64,000 nt of DNA from PKWO01 sp036384915. GTDB taxonomy: Bacteria; Pseudomonadota; Gammaproteobacteria; Burkholderiales; Burkholderiaceae_D. Positions 24,954-32,832 of the stretch are shown here, piece after piece (position 1 is the stretch's first letter; each line of letters begins with the position of its first letter). The position numbers were made by a program, and so were the translations under genes. The notes beneath the pieces are model-generated. The model worked only from the letters and a program-made list of their open reading frames with translations, did not search any database and was not told the DNA's origin. The stretch spans positions 38,810 through 102,809 of the forward strand of contig DASVLJ010000060.1 in the NCBI GenBank assembly GCA_036384915.1, written 5' to 3'.

Positions 24954-25489
24954 AGATATTTCACATCAGGTTTGCTGCGCTATTCGCAGCACTGGCGGCA
25001 GCCGGCATGGTGGGCGCCGCGAGCGCGCCGGCCGCCGAGACGGCCAAGACGGCACATGCCACCGATCTCTATGCCGATTCGCAATCCGATGCGGCGACGC
25101 TGGCATCGTTGCCGCAGGGCGCCTCGGTCGAAGTGCTGCAGCGGCGCGGCGCCTGGACCCAGGTCAAGGCGGGCGGACAGACCGGCTGGGTGCGCATGCT
25201 CAATCTGCGTTTCGACACGCAAAGCGGTGCGGCTTCCTCCAACGGCGGCGGCAATCCCCTCGCCGCGCTGGCCAGCCTGGGACGAAAATCCAATTCCGGC
25301 ACCGAAACCAATGCGGTGCGCGGCATCAATGAAGAAGACTTGAAGAATGCCCAGCCCAATCCGGCGGCGTTCCAGCAGATGACGGCGCTGGCCAGCGACA
25401 AGGCCACGGCGCAACGTTTCGGCAGCAAGTACAAGCTGGCCTCCAGGCAGGTGCCTTACCTCGCCGACAGCAATAATGCCCAGCGCTAG
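24950..25489 (+). CDS. Periplasmic SH3-domain protein
   Basis: A 179-residue protein with a cleavable signal peptide (FAALFAALAAAGMVGAASA) followed by a bacterial SH3 domain (DLYADSQSDAATLASLPQGA, VEVLQRRGAWTQVKAGGQTG, WVRMLNLRF). The C-terminal 90 residues are polar. Bacterial SH3 domains bind peptidoglycan or peptides. Translationally coupled to the cyclase by a four-base overlap and ten bases from the M48 peptidase, so the three probably form one envelope-sensing or envelope-maintenance unit. Confidence 0.85.
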   Translation: MKIFHIRFAALFAALAAAGMVGAASAPAAETAKTAHATDLYADSQSDAATLASLPQGASVEVLQRRGAWTQVKAGGQTGWVRMLNLRFDTQSGAASSNGGGNPLAALASLGRKSNSGTETNAVRGINEEDLKNAQPNPAAFQQMTALASDKATAQRFGSKYKLASRQVPYLADSNNAQR

Positions 25490-25498
25490 GAGAAGACC

Positions 25499-26353
25499 AT
25501 GAAATCCTTATGCATCTCCACGTTGCGCATTTCCCTTGCCCAAGCGCTGGTATCCGCCGCAGCGCTGGCCTTCTGTGCCAGTGCACAGGCGCAATTCAAT
25601 TTCAAGGGCTTCGATATCGGCAAGACGCTCGATACCGCCAGGAAGATGACCGGCGATATCGATGAGCCGCAGGAAATCCAGATCGGCCAGAATTACGCCA
25701 CCGTTTTGCTGGGGACCAAGCCGCTCTTGGCCGACCAGCATGTGCAGCGCTACGTCAATGCGCTCGGCCATTACCTCGCCCTGCAATCGGAGCGGCCCGA
25801 TTTGCCCTGGACCTTCGCCGTGCTCGATGATCCGGGCTTTAACGCCTTCGCCACGCCTGGCGGCTACATTTTCGTGACGCGCGGCCTGCTCGAACGCATG
25901 CATAACGAGGCGGAACTGGCCGGCGTGCTGGGCCATGAGATCGGCCACGTATTGCGCAAGCACTACCTGAAGGCGGTAAAGCAGGAGGCGGGAGCTTCGC
26001 TGCTCGGCGACGTGGCCGACAGGATGGGGAAGAACTCCCAGCTTACGGGGGCCGCGGTGGATTTCATCAAGCAAACCTATGCCAAGGGCCTGGACCAGGA
26101 GGATGAGTTCGAGGCCGATCGCGTCGGTGTCGTGATCGCAACGCGCGCCGGTTATGACCCCTTCGGCCTGCCTGCCGTGCTGCAGATCCTGCAGGAGCAG
26201 AGCGCCCAGGACAACAATTTCTCGCTCATCATGAAGACGCATCCGGCGCCGGCCGCGAGGCTAGACCGGCTGGACAAGTTGATGAGTGGGCGGTTCGATA
26301 ACTATGTCGGCATGTCCGGGCCGCCGCTGATCGAGCGCATCAAGGATTTTTAA
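25499..26353 (+). CDS. Periplasmic M48-family metallopeptidase
   Basis: A 284-residue protein with a signal peptide (ending near CASAQAQF) and the zinc motif HEIGH (His146, Glu147, His150), with the third ligand in EFEADRVGV (about residue 203). The layout is like BepA/LoiP-type periplasmic M48 peptidases, which degrade or refold envelope proteins, but without the C-terminal TPR domain of BepA. Last member of the cyclase/SH3/M48 run; the WYL regulator starts five bases later. Confidence 0.88.
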   Translation: MKSLCISTLRISLAQALVSAAALAFCASAQAQFNFKGFDIGKTLDTARKMTGDIDEPQEIQIGQNYATVLLGTKPLLADQHVQRYVNALGHYLALQSERPDLPWTFAVLDDPGFNAFATPGGYIFVTRGLLERMHNEAELAGVLGHEIGHVLRKHYLKAVKQEAGASLLGDVADRMGKNSQLTGAAVDFIKQTYAKGLDQEDEFEADRVGVVIATRAGYDPFGLPAVLQILQEQSAQDNNFSLIMKTHPAPAARLDRLDKLMSGRFDNYVGMSGPPLIERIKDF

Positions 26354-26358
26354 GCGGG

Positions 26359-27063
26359 ATGTCACGTAGCGAAAGGCTGCTGGACCTGCTGCAAGTCTTG
26401 CGGCGCCATCGTTTTCCGGTTTCCGGCGCAGCACTCGCGCAAGAGCTCGACATCAGCTTGCGCACGCTGTATCGCGATATCGCCACGCTGCAACAGCAAG
26501 GCGCCAATATCGCCGGTGAGGCCGGCGTGGGCTACGTGCTGAGGCCCGGCTTCACGCTGCCGCCCTTGATGCTCACCGAGGAAGAGATCGAGGCGCTGGT
26601 GCTGGGCTCGCGCTGGATCTCCGAGCGCGCCGACGCGCGCTTTGCCGCCGCTGCGCGCGATGCGCTGGCCAAGATCGCCGCCGTGCTGCCGCCGGAATTG
26701 CGCGAATCGCTCGATGCTTCGACCCTCCTGATCGGTCCGGGCCGGCCGCTGGTGCGCTCCAATATCGACCTCCCGGCGCTACGCCGTGCCATCCGCAACG
26801 AGCGCAAGCTTGCCGTCACCTACCGCGACGTCAATGGCGTCGAATCGGTGCGCACGCTGTGGCCGTTTGCACTGGCTTTTTTCGACAACGTCGATATCGT
26901 CGTCGCCTGGTGCGAGATGCGGCGCGATTTCCGTCACTTCCGTGCAGACCGGATTGCTTTGCTGCAAGTGCTCGACGAGCGCTATCCGCGTCGGCGCGCC
27001 GCTTTGCTCAAGGAATGGAAGAGTACGCGAGAAGCGGACTACGAGCCTGCTGACAGAAACTGA
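26359..27063 (+). CDS. YafY-type HTH/WYL-domain transcriptional regulator
   Basis: A 234-residue DNA-binding protein. The N-terminal winged helix (RLLDLLQVLRRHRFPVSGAA, LAQELDISLRTLYRDIATLQ) is followed by a WYL-type ligand domain (about 130-225, with LAVTYRDVNGVESVRTLWPF). WYL domains sense small ligands or nucleic-acid fragments. It could regulate the VOC-type gene 64 bp downstream, or the SH3/M48 genes it nearly touches. The last codons contain an 11-bp-spaced CTGACAG repeat of unclear meaning. Confidence 0.85.
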   Translation: MSRSERLLDLLQVLRRHRFPVSGAALAQELDISLRTLYRDIATLQQQGANIAGEAGVGYVLRPGFTLPPLMLTEEEIEALVLGSRWISERADARFAAAARDALAKIAAVLPPELRESLDASTLLIGPGRPLVRSNIDLPALRRAIRNERKLAVTYRDVNGVESVRTLWPFALAFFDNVDIVVAWCEMRRDFRHFRADRIALLQVLDERYPRRRAALLKEWKSTREADYEPADRN

Positions 27064-27127
27064 CAGCCCTGCCTTTTAGGATGGTCCCCGTTCGATCACC
27101 GAATTCGATCACTTAAACGGAGCCATC

Positions 27128-27496
27128 ATGAAAGACATGAATATGATCTTGCTGTACGTCGACAATCCGCCGGCCAGCGCCAAGTTCTATGCCAACCTGC
27201 TCGACAAGCAGGCGCTCGATGTATCCCCCACCTTCGCGGTGTTCATGCTCGATACGGGCATCAAGTTTGGCCTGTGGTCCAAGCATACGGTCGAGCCGGG
27301 CGCGACGCCGGTGGGCGGCAGCGAACTCGGCTTTTCCGTCAGCGAGCGCGATCTGGTCGATGCGCATTATGAAGCCTGGAGCCGCATGGGCTTGAAGATC
27401 GCGCAGGAAAAGACCGAGATGGATTTCGGCTATACCTTTGTTGCGCTCGACCCGGATGGACATCGGCTGCGCGTGTTCGCGCTGAATCCGAGCTGA
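27128..27496 (+). CDS. VOC-superfamily (glyoxalase-like) protein
   Basis: A 122-residue protein with the beta-alpha-beta-beta-beta pairs of the vicinal oxygen chelate fold (MNMILLYVDNPPASAKFYANL at the start, TFVALDPDGHRLRVFAL at the end). The N-terminal metal His of glyoxalase I is replaced in LLYVDNP, so either resistance-type binding or a non-metal role is possible. Likely controlled by the WYL regulator upstream. Its stop lies one base from the convergent SnoaL-like gene stop. Confidence 0.82.
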   Translation: MKDMNMILLYVDNPPASAKFYANLLDKQALDVSPTFAVFMLDTGIKFGLWSKHTVEPGATPVGGSELGFSVSERDLVDAHYEAWSRMGLKIAQEKTEMDFGYTFVALDPDGHRLRVFALNPS

Positions 27497-27497
27497 A

Positions 27498-27938
27498 TCA
27501 GTTTTTCACGATACCGGCATGTATGCCGGTATCGCCATCGTTGATCAGCACTTGTTGCCTGATCGCGGCAATCTTCCATCCATCGGTTTCGCGTGCCATG
27601 CCAAAGAAATACACACAATGGGTGTTCAGCGTCTGGTGCTCTCCGCTCCTGCGAAAGATCACGCAGGATGCGATAGCTTTGGCCGAATCGCCATCGACTG
27701 TAATATCGTGGTTGCTCATCAAGTGCTGGGTCGCGAGCGGTTCCAGCGCTTTTTGGCGCAATTCGACGAAGCGCATGCTGCTGATGGTCTCCGGCGGCGT
27801 GCCGCGCAAATCGGAATAGTCGGTGTGCATCTCGGCGCACAGGCAGGCTCCCATGCCGGCCCAATCCTTGAGGTCGAAGCAATTGGCGAAGCGATTGATC
27901 AGGTCGTGGATCGCCGCCTTGTCGGCCAGCTTGTTCAT
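27498..27938 (-). CDS. SnoaL-like (NTF2 fold) protein
   Basis: About 146 residues from ATG 27938; an upstream in-frame ATG at 27965 would add nine residues. The sequence LADKAAIHDLINRFANCFDL, KDWAGMGACLCAEMHTDYSD and the C-terminal WKIAAIRQQVLIN fit SnoaL-like domains, which are cone-shaped folds used as isomerases, hydrolases or binding proteins. No catalytic assignment is possible. Convergent with the VOC gene with almost no spacing. Confidence 0.78.
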   Translation of the reverse strand: MNKLADKAAIHDLINRFANCFDLKDWAGMGACLCAEMHTDYSDLRGTPPETISSMRFVELRQKALEPLATQHLMSNHDITVDGDSAKAIASCVIFRRSGEHQTLNTHCVYFFGMARETDGWKIAAIRQQVLINDGDTGIHAGIVKN

Positions 27939-28455
27939 GGCCGTTCGCCGTTCGTCGCTTTTCATTGGTTTTTGCCATCGCGGCTTTTCGTGCCGCTTAG
28001 ACGGCGGTTCGCATCAAGTCGCTTCATCAGTTTGCCGCGCACCTTGAGCGCGGGCTTCCGTAGGACACCAGTCCGAGGTGCTCCGCCTCTTGCAGAGCTT
28101 GGCGCTTCGGCTTGTTTCCTGGTGTGATCCCACTATTGTAGTGCAGGCTGCGCGCCAGGGCTTTGCCGCTTGGTTTGTCCGGATGGCTTGAAAGCCGAAC
28201 GGCGCCTACCTGTCAATCTTGACAGTTGCCGGACTGTCGCGCTTTGCCAGATGATGCAGGAAACAGGTCCGCGATATCGAAGGATCGTCGTATTTTGCGT
28301 CATGCAAATTTCACAATCAAAGGGGAGGGCAGGCGCCAGGCGTCCAGCGGCCTTATTCGAGCTTATGTCGACGGCATGCCGGCTGTATGCCCAATCGATG
28401 CCTGCGCCACCGTTCCCATCTTCCCAGTTTTGCGACACGCTTACAGGAGAACCCC
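27939..28455. other. About 0.5-kb intergenic region upstream of the MNIO operon
   Basis: No credible gene; open frames here are short and lack homology-like patterns. It holds the palindrome at 28209-28226 and a ribosome site (GGAG, 28446-28449). There is no clear sigma-70 promoter: the TTGACA inside the palindrome has no matching -10 at the right distance. Confidence 0.6.
28209..28226. promoter_or_regulatory. LuxR-type box-like palindrome (site 2)
   Basis: CCTGTCAATCTTGACAGT contains a perfect seven-base inverted repeat around two bases and fits the CT-N12-AG pattern. Together with flanking TA it matches 16 of 20 bases with the site at 4048-4067. It lies 230 bp upstream of the ferritin-like gene. 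Function inferred. Confidence 0.45.
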
Positions 28456-30546
28456 ATGTCTGATCCGCAATCGAAGGACGATCCCGTTCGTCCCCTGACC
28501 GAAGCCGAACGGCATTTTGTGCGCTTTATCGACGAGCACTGGAATCGCGAGCAGGCGCTGGCCGAGTTGCGCGGCGGCCTGCAGACCGCCATCGAAATCG
28601 AGCTGGCGACGATACCGATCTATCTATTCACCTATTATTCGATCAACCGCACACCGGCGGCGCAAGGTTTTCCCGCGACCGGGCTGTCGCGCTTCGCCGA
28701 CCGGGCCGGCGGCGTCATCATGAGCGTGGCGGTCGAAGAGATGCTGCACATGTCGCTGTCGTCGAACATTTTGTATTCGCTGGGCGTCCAGCCGCAACTT
28801 TACCTGCGCTCGCCGTCGCCGTTCCCCACCAATTTGCCGGGACATGCAAAGCTTGGGCCCGACCATAAGCCGCTGGCGCTGCCGTTGGCCAAGTTCTCCT
28901 ATGAGCAGTTGTGGAATTTCCTCGAGATCGAATATCCGGCCGCCGCGGATGCGCCGCCTGAAGGCGGCAATTGGAAGACCATAGGCCAGATCTATTCCTA
29001 CCTGCGCTGCATCATCAGTTCGCGCTTCATCAGCGACGAGGACTTCCGTCAAGGCAAGGCGCCTTCGCAGATCCAGCCGACCAATTATTCGCCCAACAAT
29101 ATCGACACCGTCTATCCGGACAAGGGTTTCGACTCCGCCTGTCCGGTGCCGCCGTCGGCCAATGGTTCGGCCGCCCGCGCTGCCGTCTATCCGAGCCGCG
29201 GCGACAGCCACGCCGGCCGCCAGGAGTTGATTACGATCACGACGCGCTTGCAGGCTCTGCAGGCGATCGGCACCATCGATGCGCAAGGCGAAGGATTCGG
29301 GCCGCACAAGTTCGACGATGAATCGCACCGGGAACTGTCGCACTACTACAAGTTCCTCACGCTGCAGGCCCAGCTTGAAGGTTATGAAGTCGACCGCGAA
29401 AAACTGCCGCCGCACCCGCGTCCGCCCGAACCGGCGGCGCGTCGCTTCTCCAGGCAGGAACTGGCGCAGATCGTGTACAACTCCCCGGATAATCCTGTCG
29501 CAGCAGCCTACCCGCCAGGGCGGCGCGAGCTGGCCGACATCGTCAGCGGCTTGTACCAGTACATGCTCATCATGACCGAAAGCATTTTCCGCAGCGAACC
29601 GACCGAGCAGAAACGATATTTCAACCAGTCGCTGCACCGTTCGATGATCTGGATTCTCGACAAGCTGTGCCGTACCATGCAGGGCGTGCCGCTATACGGC
29701 GACGACATTAGCGGCGGCGGACCGCGCCTTGCGCCGACCTTCGAGAACGTCAATCTCGGCGCGCGCGATCAGGCCTTCGGCAATCTGTGCGCCATGGTCG
29801 CCGCGATGGACGCCCGGTATGGCAGCGAAGCCTGGTATAACAGCGAGCTGCAGTATTACGTCGACATGATTCCGACGCTGCCCGACGTCAGCGGATTGTG
29901 GCTGGCCGAGCCTTACCAACCCGTGCTTGGCAAAGCGGGCTGTGACATCCGCAAATACCAGGGGGTCCCCAAGTTTCCGAAGAACCCGCCGGCCCCGGGC
30001 GACTTGCAGCCCGGAGAAGCGCCGCATGCCTGCCTCGGACTCAATTCGTGCAAGAACCAGGGGCGCACGCGCGACAACGCGTGCGCCGGGCAGGGCTATT
30101 GCTCGACCGCGCTCGAATTCAATTACCAGGAGCCCGATTCGCCCACCGTCTCGGATCATACCTGCCACGTCAAGAACAATTGCGCCGGCCAGGGCGGCTG
30201 CGGCCTCTATGGCACGGGCGCCGAGCAGGACCGGCCCGGGGCGAACGGCTGCGCCACGCTTGGATCCTGCGCCACGCCTATCAATGCCGAACGTTTCTCC
30301 ACCGACGGGCCCAATCGCGGCAAGAGCGTATGGCAACGTGCGCGCGAGGTGTTCACGACAGAGACCTGGCCCGCGTTGCGCAAAAAAAATCCCGCGCTGC
30401 CGGAACAGCCGCCCCTACCTCATTCGCCTCAGTATCCGGATCTATTCCAATACGGCCCGACCATAGAATGGATCCAGGAATACAGCGGCGAAGGCATGAC
30501 TGCCTGCGGTTCCAGCGGCATGAGCGGCGCCGGCAGTTGCAGCTGA
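28456..30546 (+). CDS. Ferritin-like protein (iminophenyl-pyruvate dimer synthase type) with Cys-repeat C-terminal tail
   Basis: A 696-residue protein without a signal peptide; ATG 28456 follows GGAG. The N-terminal ferritin-like region has EIELATIPIYLFTYY (Glu47/Glu49), the EExxH motif EEMLH (Glu94, Glu95, His98) and ELSHYYKF (Glu293, His296), matching the VioB/RebD-type imine-dimer-synthase ferritin-like family, but no violacein or rebeccamycin genes are present. The tail from about residue 525 to 605 has nine Cys arranged mostly as CX5C (HACLGLNSCKNQG, NACAGQGYC, HTCHVKNNCAGQGGC, NGCATLGSC), with two more at the extreme C-terminus (TACGSSGMSGAGSCS). This tail resembles the Cys-Gly/Asn repeats of bufferin-type MNIO substrates. 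The next gene is an MNIO enzyme, so the tail is probably the modified substrate (inference). Confidence 0.8.
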   Translation: MSDPQSKDDPVRPLTEAERHFVRFIDEHWNREQALAELRGGLQTAIEIELATIPIYLFTYYSINRTPAAQGFPATGLSRFADRAGGVIMSVAVEEMLHMSLSSNILYSLGVQPQLYLRSPSPFPTNLPGHAKLGPDHKPLALPLAKFSYEQLWNFLEIEYPAAADAPPEGGNWKTIGQIYSYLRCIISSRFISDEDFRQGKAPSQIQPTNYSPNNIDTVYPDKGFDSACPVPPSANGSAARAAVYPSRGDSHAGRQELITITTRLQALQAIGTIDAQGEGFGPHKFDDESHRELSHYYKFLTLQAQLEGYEVDREKLPPHPRPPEPAARRFSRQELAQIVYNSPDNPVAAAYPPGRRELADIVSGLYQYMLIMTESIFRSEPTEQKRYFNQSLHRSMIWILDKLCRTMQGVPLYGDDISGGGPRLAPTFENVNLGARDQAFGNLCAMVAAMDARYGSEAWYNSELQYYVDMIPTLPDVSGLWLAEPYQPVLGKAGCDIRKYQGVPKFPKNPPAPGDLQPGEAPHACLGLNSCKNQGRTRDNACAGQGYCSTALEFNYQEPDSPTVSDHTCHVKNNCAGQGGCGLYGTGAEQDRPGANGCATLGSCATPINAERFSTDGPNRGKSVWQRAREVFTTETWPALRKKNPALPEQPPLPHSPQYPDLFQYGPTIEWIQEYSGEGMTACGSSGMSGAGSCS

Positions 30547-30557
30547 GCGTGGTGGAT

Positions 30558-31496
30558 ATGAAGGACCAATGCCGGCTGGGATTCGGCCTCGGATTGCGCA
30601 ATGCGCATTTCGAGCATATCCTGGCGCGCCAGCCGCAGGTCGACTGGTTCGAAGCCATTTCGGAAAACTTCATGGATTCGGGCGGCCGGCCGCGTGCGGT
30701 CCTGCGCCGTATTGCTGAGCGCTATCCCATCGTGCTGCACGGCGTGTCGCTGTCGATCGGCAGCACCGATCCGCTCAACCTTGGCTACCTTGCGCGGCTG
30801 CGGCAACTGGCCGACGAGGTGGCGGCGCGCTGGGTCAGCGATCACTTGTGCTGGACGGGAGTGCAGGGCCTCAACAGCCATGACTTGTTGCCTCTGCCCT
30901 TGAACCAGGCCACCCTGGCGCACGTGGCCGCACGCGTGATGCAGGCGCAGGATGCGCTGGGGCGTCCGCTGATTCTGGAAAATCCCAGCACCTATTTGCG
31001 CTTTCGCGACACGGCGATGGGCGAGCCGGAATTCCTGCGCGAGCTGTGCCGGGCCACGGATTGCCGTTTGCTGCTCGACGTCAACAACGTCTACGTCAGC
31101 TGCTTCAATGCCGGCACCGACCCCTGGGATTATCTGGACCGCTTTCCCTTCGAGCACGTCGTTCAGCTGCATCTGGCCGGCCACCAGCATTGCGGCACCC
31201 ACATCGTCGACACGCACGATGCGCCAGTGTGCGATGCGGTGTGGCGCCTGTTCCGCGCGGCATGGCACAGGAGCGGCGGCGCTGCCACCTTGCTCGAATG
31301 GGATGGCGAGGTGCCGCCGTTCGAGCGTGTGCATGAAGAGTTGATGCTTGCGCGGCGCGTGCTCGATGGCGATGTCCCCGGTGAGATTCCCGGCATCGAA
31401 GCGCCGCAGGTTTCCTTGGGTGAGCAGGCGCTTTCGACGCCCGTGGATTTCCTCGTGCCACGGACCATGGGCAGCAGCGTGCTGCATCCAGCTTGA
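30558..31496 (+). CDS. DUF692 / MNIO-family multinuclear non-heme iron enzyme
   Basis: About 312 residues from ATG 30558; in-frame GTG codons at 30549 and 30552 are alternatives. The TIM-barrel iron-ligand motifs of the DUF692 family are all present: LHGVSLSIGS (His61), SDHLCW (His96), LENPSTYL (Glu141), LLLDVNNVYVS (Asp174, Asn176), QLHLAGHQ (His205), DTHDAPV (Asp218, His220, Asp221) and LLEWDGEVPPF (Glu247). Characterised members (MbnB, TglH, ChrH, bufferin enzymes) oxidatively remodel Cys residues of peptide substrates. The gene lies 11 bp after the ferritin-like gene and overlaps the DUF2063 gene by four bases. Confidence 0.9.
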   Translation: MKDQCRLGFGLGLRNAHFEHILARQPQVDWFEAISENFMDSGGRPRAVLRRIAERYPIVLHGVSLSIGSTDPLNLGYLARLRQLADEVAARWVSDHLCWTGVQGLNSHDLLPLPLNQATLAHVAARVMQAQDALGRPLILENPSTYLRFRDTAMGEPEFLRELCRATDCRLLLDVNNVYVSCFNAGTDPWDYLDRFPFEHVVQLHLAGHQHCGTHIVDTHDAPVCDAVWRLFRAAWHRSGGAATLLEWDGEVPPFERVHEELMLARRVLDGDVPGEIPGIEAPQVSLGEQALSTPVDFLVPRTMGSSVLHPA

Positions 31497-32311
31497 ATAC
31501 GGACCCGGCCGGCCTGCAAACGCTGCAGCGCCGGATGCTTGACGCGCTGATCGCCCCAGACGGGGCGGAGGCGGCTCTGTCCCATGTTTTGCCCGGACCG
31601 CGGCTTTCCGCTTCGGCTTGCCTGGCAATTTACCAACGCAGCTATATCCTGCGCCTGCGCAAATGCCTTGAAGAACAGTTTCCCGCGAGCTGCCACGCGC
31701 TCGGGGAGCAACTGTTCGCCGACTTTGCCGACGAATACCTGCGTGCTTGCCCGTCGGACAGCCACACGCTGTATGAGCTAGGCCGGCGCTTTCCGCAATG
31801 GCTGGCGGACAATCGACCCGACCGGGAAGAGCCGCCGGCGCGGCGCGAAAGCTGGATCGACTTCATGATCGATCTGGCCGATTACGAACGCGAGCTGTAC
31901 CGCTTGTTCGATGCACCGGGTCATGAAGGGAACCCCTGGCCGGATGCCGCGGCAAACGATGCGGAGTTGATTCTCCAACCCGGCCTGTCCTTGATGCGGC
32001 ACCGCTTTCCCGTCGCGTGGTACTACCACGAAGTGCGCGCCGCGCGCTCGCCGGAATTTCCCCCTTCCGCACCCTCGTATTCGGTCATCCTGCGCCGCGA
32101 TTTTCTCACCCATACCTATCCCGTCACGCCGCTGCACCATCGCTTCCTGACCTTGCTGCGGCAGACGGAACATGTGCCGACGGCGCTCGAAACAATTGCA
32201 GCGGAAACCGGGCGCGACCTGGAAGACCTGCAGCGCTCCTGGCGCGAGGAGGTTCGCGGCCCCTGGCTGGAAGCGGGATTCTTTGTCGTGCGTCCGGCTT
32301 CTCCGGGCTGA
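31493..32311 (+). CDS. DUF2063 family MNIO partner protein
   Basis: A 272-residue protein beginning at TTG 31493 within a TTGA overlap with the MNIO stop. The N-terminal half (LQRRMLDALIAPDG, SACLAIYQRSYILRLRKCLE, FPASCHALGEQLFADFADEY) is the DUF2063/HvfC-BufC N-terminal domain. In bufferin and related operons this protein partners the DUF692 enzyme in substrate recognition. The C-terminal half has RDFLTHTYPVTPLHHRFLTL and a helical finish. Translational coupling to the MNIO gene supports a 1:1 complex. It converges on the cupin gene with five bases between stops. Confidence 0.88.
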   Translation: MNTDPAGLQTLQRRMLDALIAPDGAEAALSHVLPGPRLSASACLAIYQRSYILRLRKCLEEQFPASCHALGEQLFADFADEYLRACPSDSHTLYELGRRFPQWLADNRPDREEPPARRESWIDFMIDLADYERELYRLFDAPGHEGNPWPDAAANDAELILQPGLSLMRHRFPVAWYYHEVRAARSPEFPPSAPSYSVILRRDFLTHTYPVTPLHHRFLTLLRQTEHVPTALETIAAETGRDLEDLQRSWREEVRGPWLEAGFFVVRPASPG

Positions 32312-32316
32312 TCGCT

Positions 32317-32733
32317 TCAGACGCGCTCAGCCTCGTCCTTGGGGGCCACTTGCGTATCCTTGCCGTGCGTGACCAGCAGCAGGCGGCAGGGCCGGCTGGT
32401 GCGAGCGGTATGCCAGGCGCCGCGCGGGATCAGGAAACTGGCACCCGCTTTCAGGATGACGTTGTTCTCCTTGCCGTCTTGGCGCAACACGAGTTCGGCT
32501 TCGCCCGCGAGCAGGCAAGCCAGCTCGTCGCCGTGCGGATGCATTTCCCAGGTGGCCCAATCCTCGTTGAACTCGAAAGACGAGACCAGCAGATGGCCGA
32601 AGCGTGCATTCAACTCGTCGGGCGGCAGCGACCAGAGCGTGGAGGCATCTATCGTCTCGGCCAAGCCTTGCGGATTGAAATGGACGTGCCGTGCGTTCAG
32701 GTCGAACGCGGCGGGAGAATGGGATTGGCTCAT
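32317..32733 (-). CDS. Cupin-domain protein
   Basis: A 138-residue single-domain cupin. The metal motifs are EMHPHGDELACLLAGEAEL (motif 1, with His-x-His and Glu) and IPRGAWHTA (motif 2 His). Role cannot be set: small cupins act as dioxygenases, isomerases or binding proteins. Convergent with the DUF2063 gene, so not in the MNIO operon. It is downstream of the ABC exporter genes but separated from them by a short dispersed repeat. Confidence 0.82.
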   Translation of the reverse strand: MSQSHSPAAFDLNARHVHFNPQGLAETIDASTLWSLPPDELNARFGHLLVSSFEFNEDWATWEMHPHGDELACLLAGEAELVLRQDGKENNVILKAGASFLIPRGAWHTARTSRPCRLLLVTHGKDTQVAPKDEAERV

Positions 32734-32795
32734 GGCGGCGGACTCCGGGCAAATGCGTCTGGCTGGCGGCGCATTTCATTGTAGTTGATATGCGC

Positions 32796-32825
32796 GTTAG
32801 CAGACTTTGCGGAGCTGGCTCAACT
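32796..32825. repeat. 30-bp dispersed repeat, copy A
   Basis: The core GACTTTGCGGAG with matching flanks is shared with 51468-51497 (about 24 of 30 bases). It lies just after the stop of the ABC exporter gene and before the cupin start. Confidence 0.4.
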
Positions 32826-32832
32826 ATTCGCC

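Noticed and set aside
28219..28247. Sigma-70 promoter using TTGACA in the palindrome as -35
   Set aside because: The bases 16-18 bp downstream show no -10-like hexamer.
28456..30546. Violacein or rebeccamycin-type biosynthesis, suggested by the imine-dimer-synthase-like ferritin domain
   Set aside because: No tryptophan oxidase or other pathway gene is nearby; the linked genes are MNIO and its partner.
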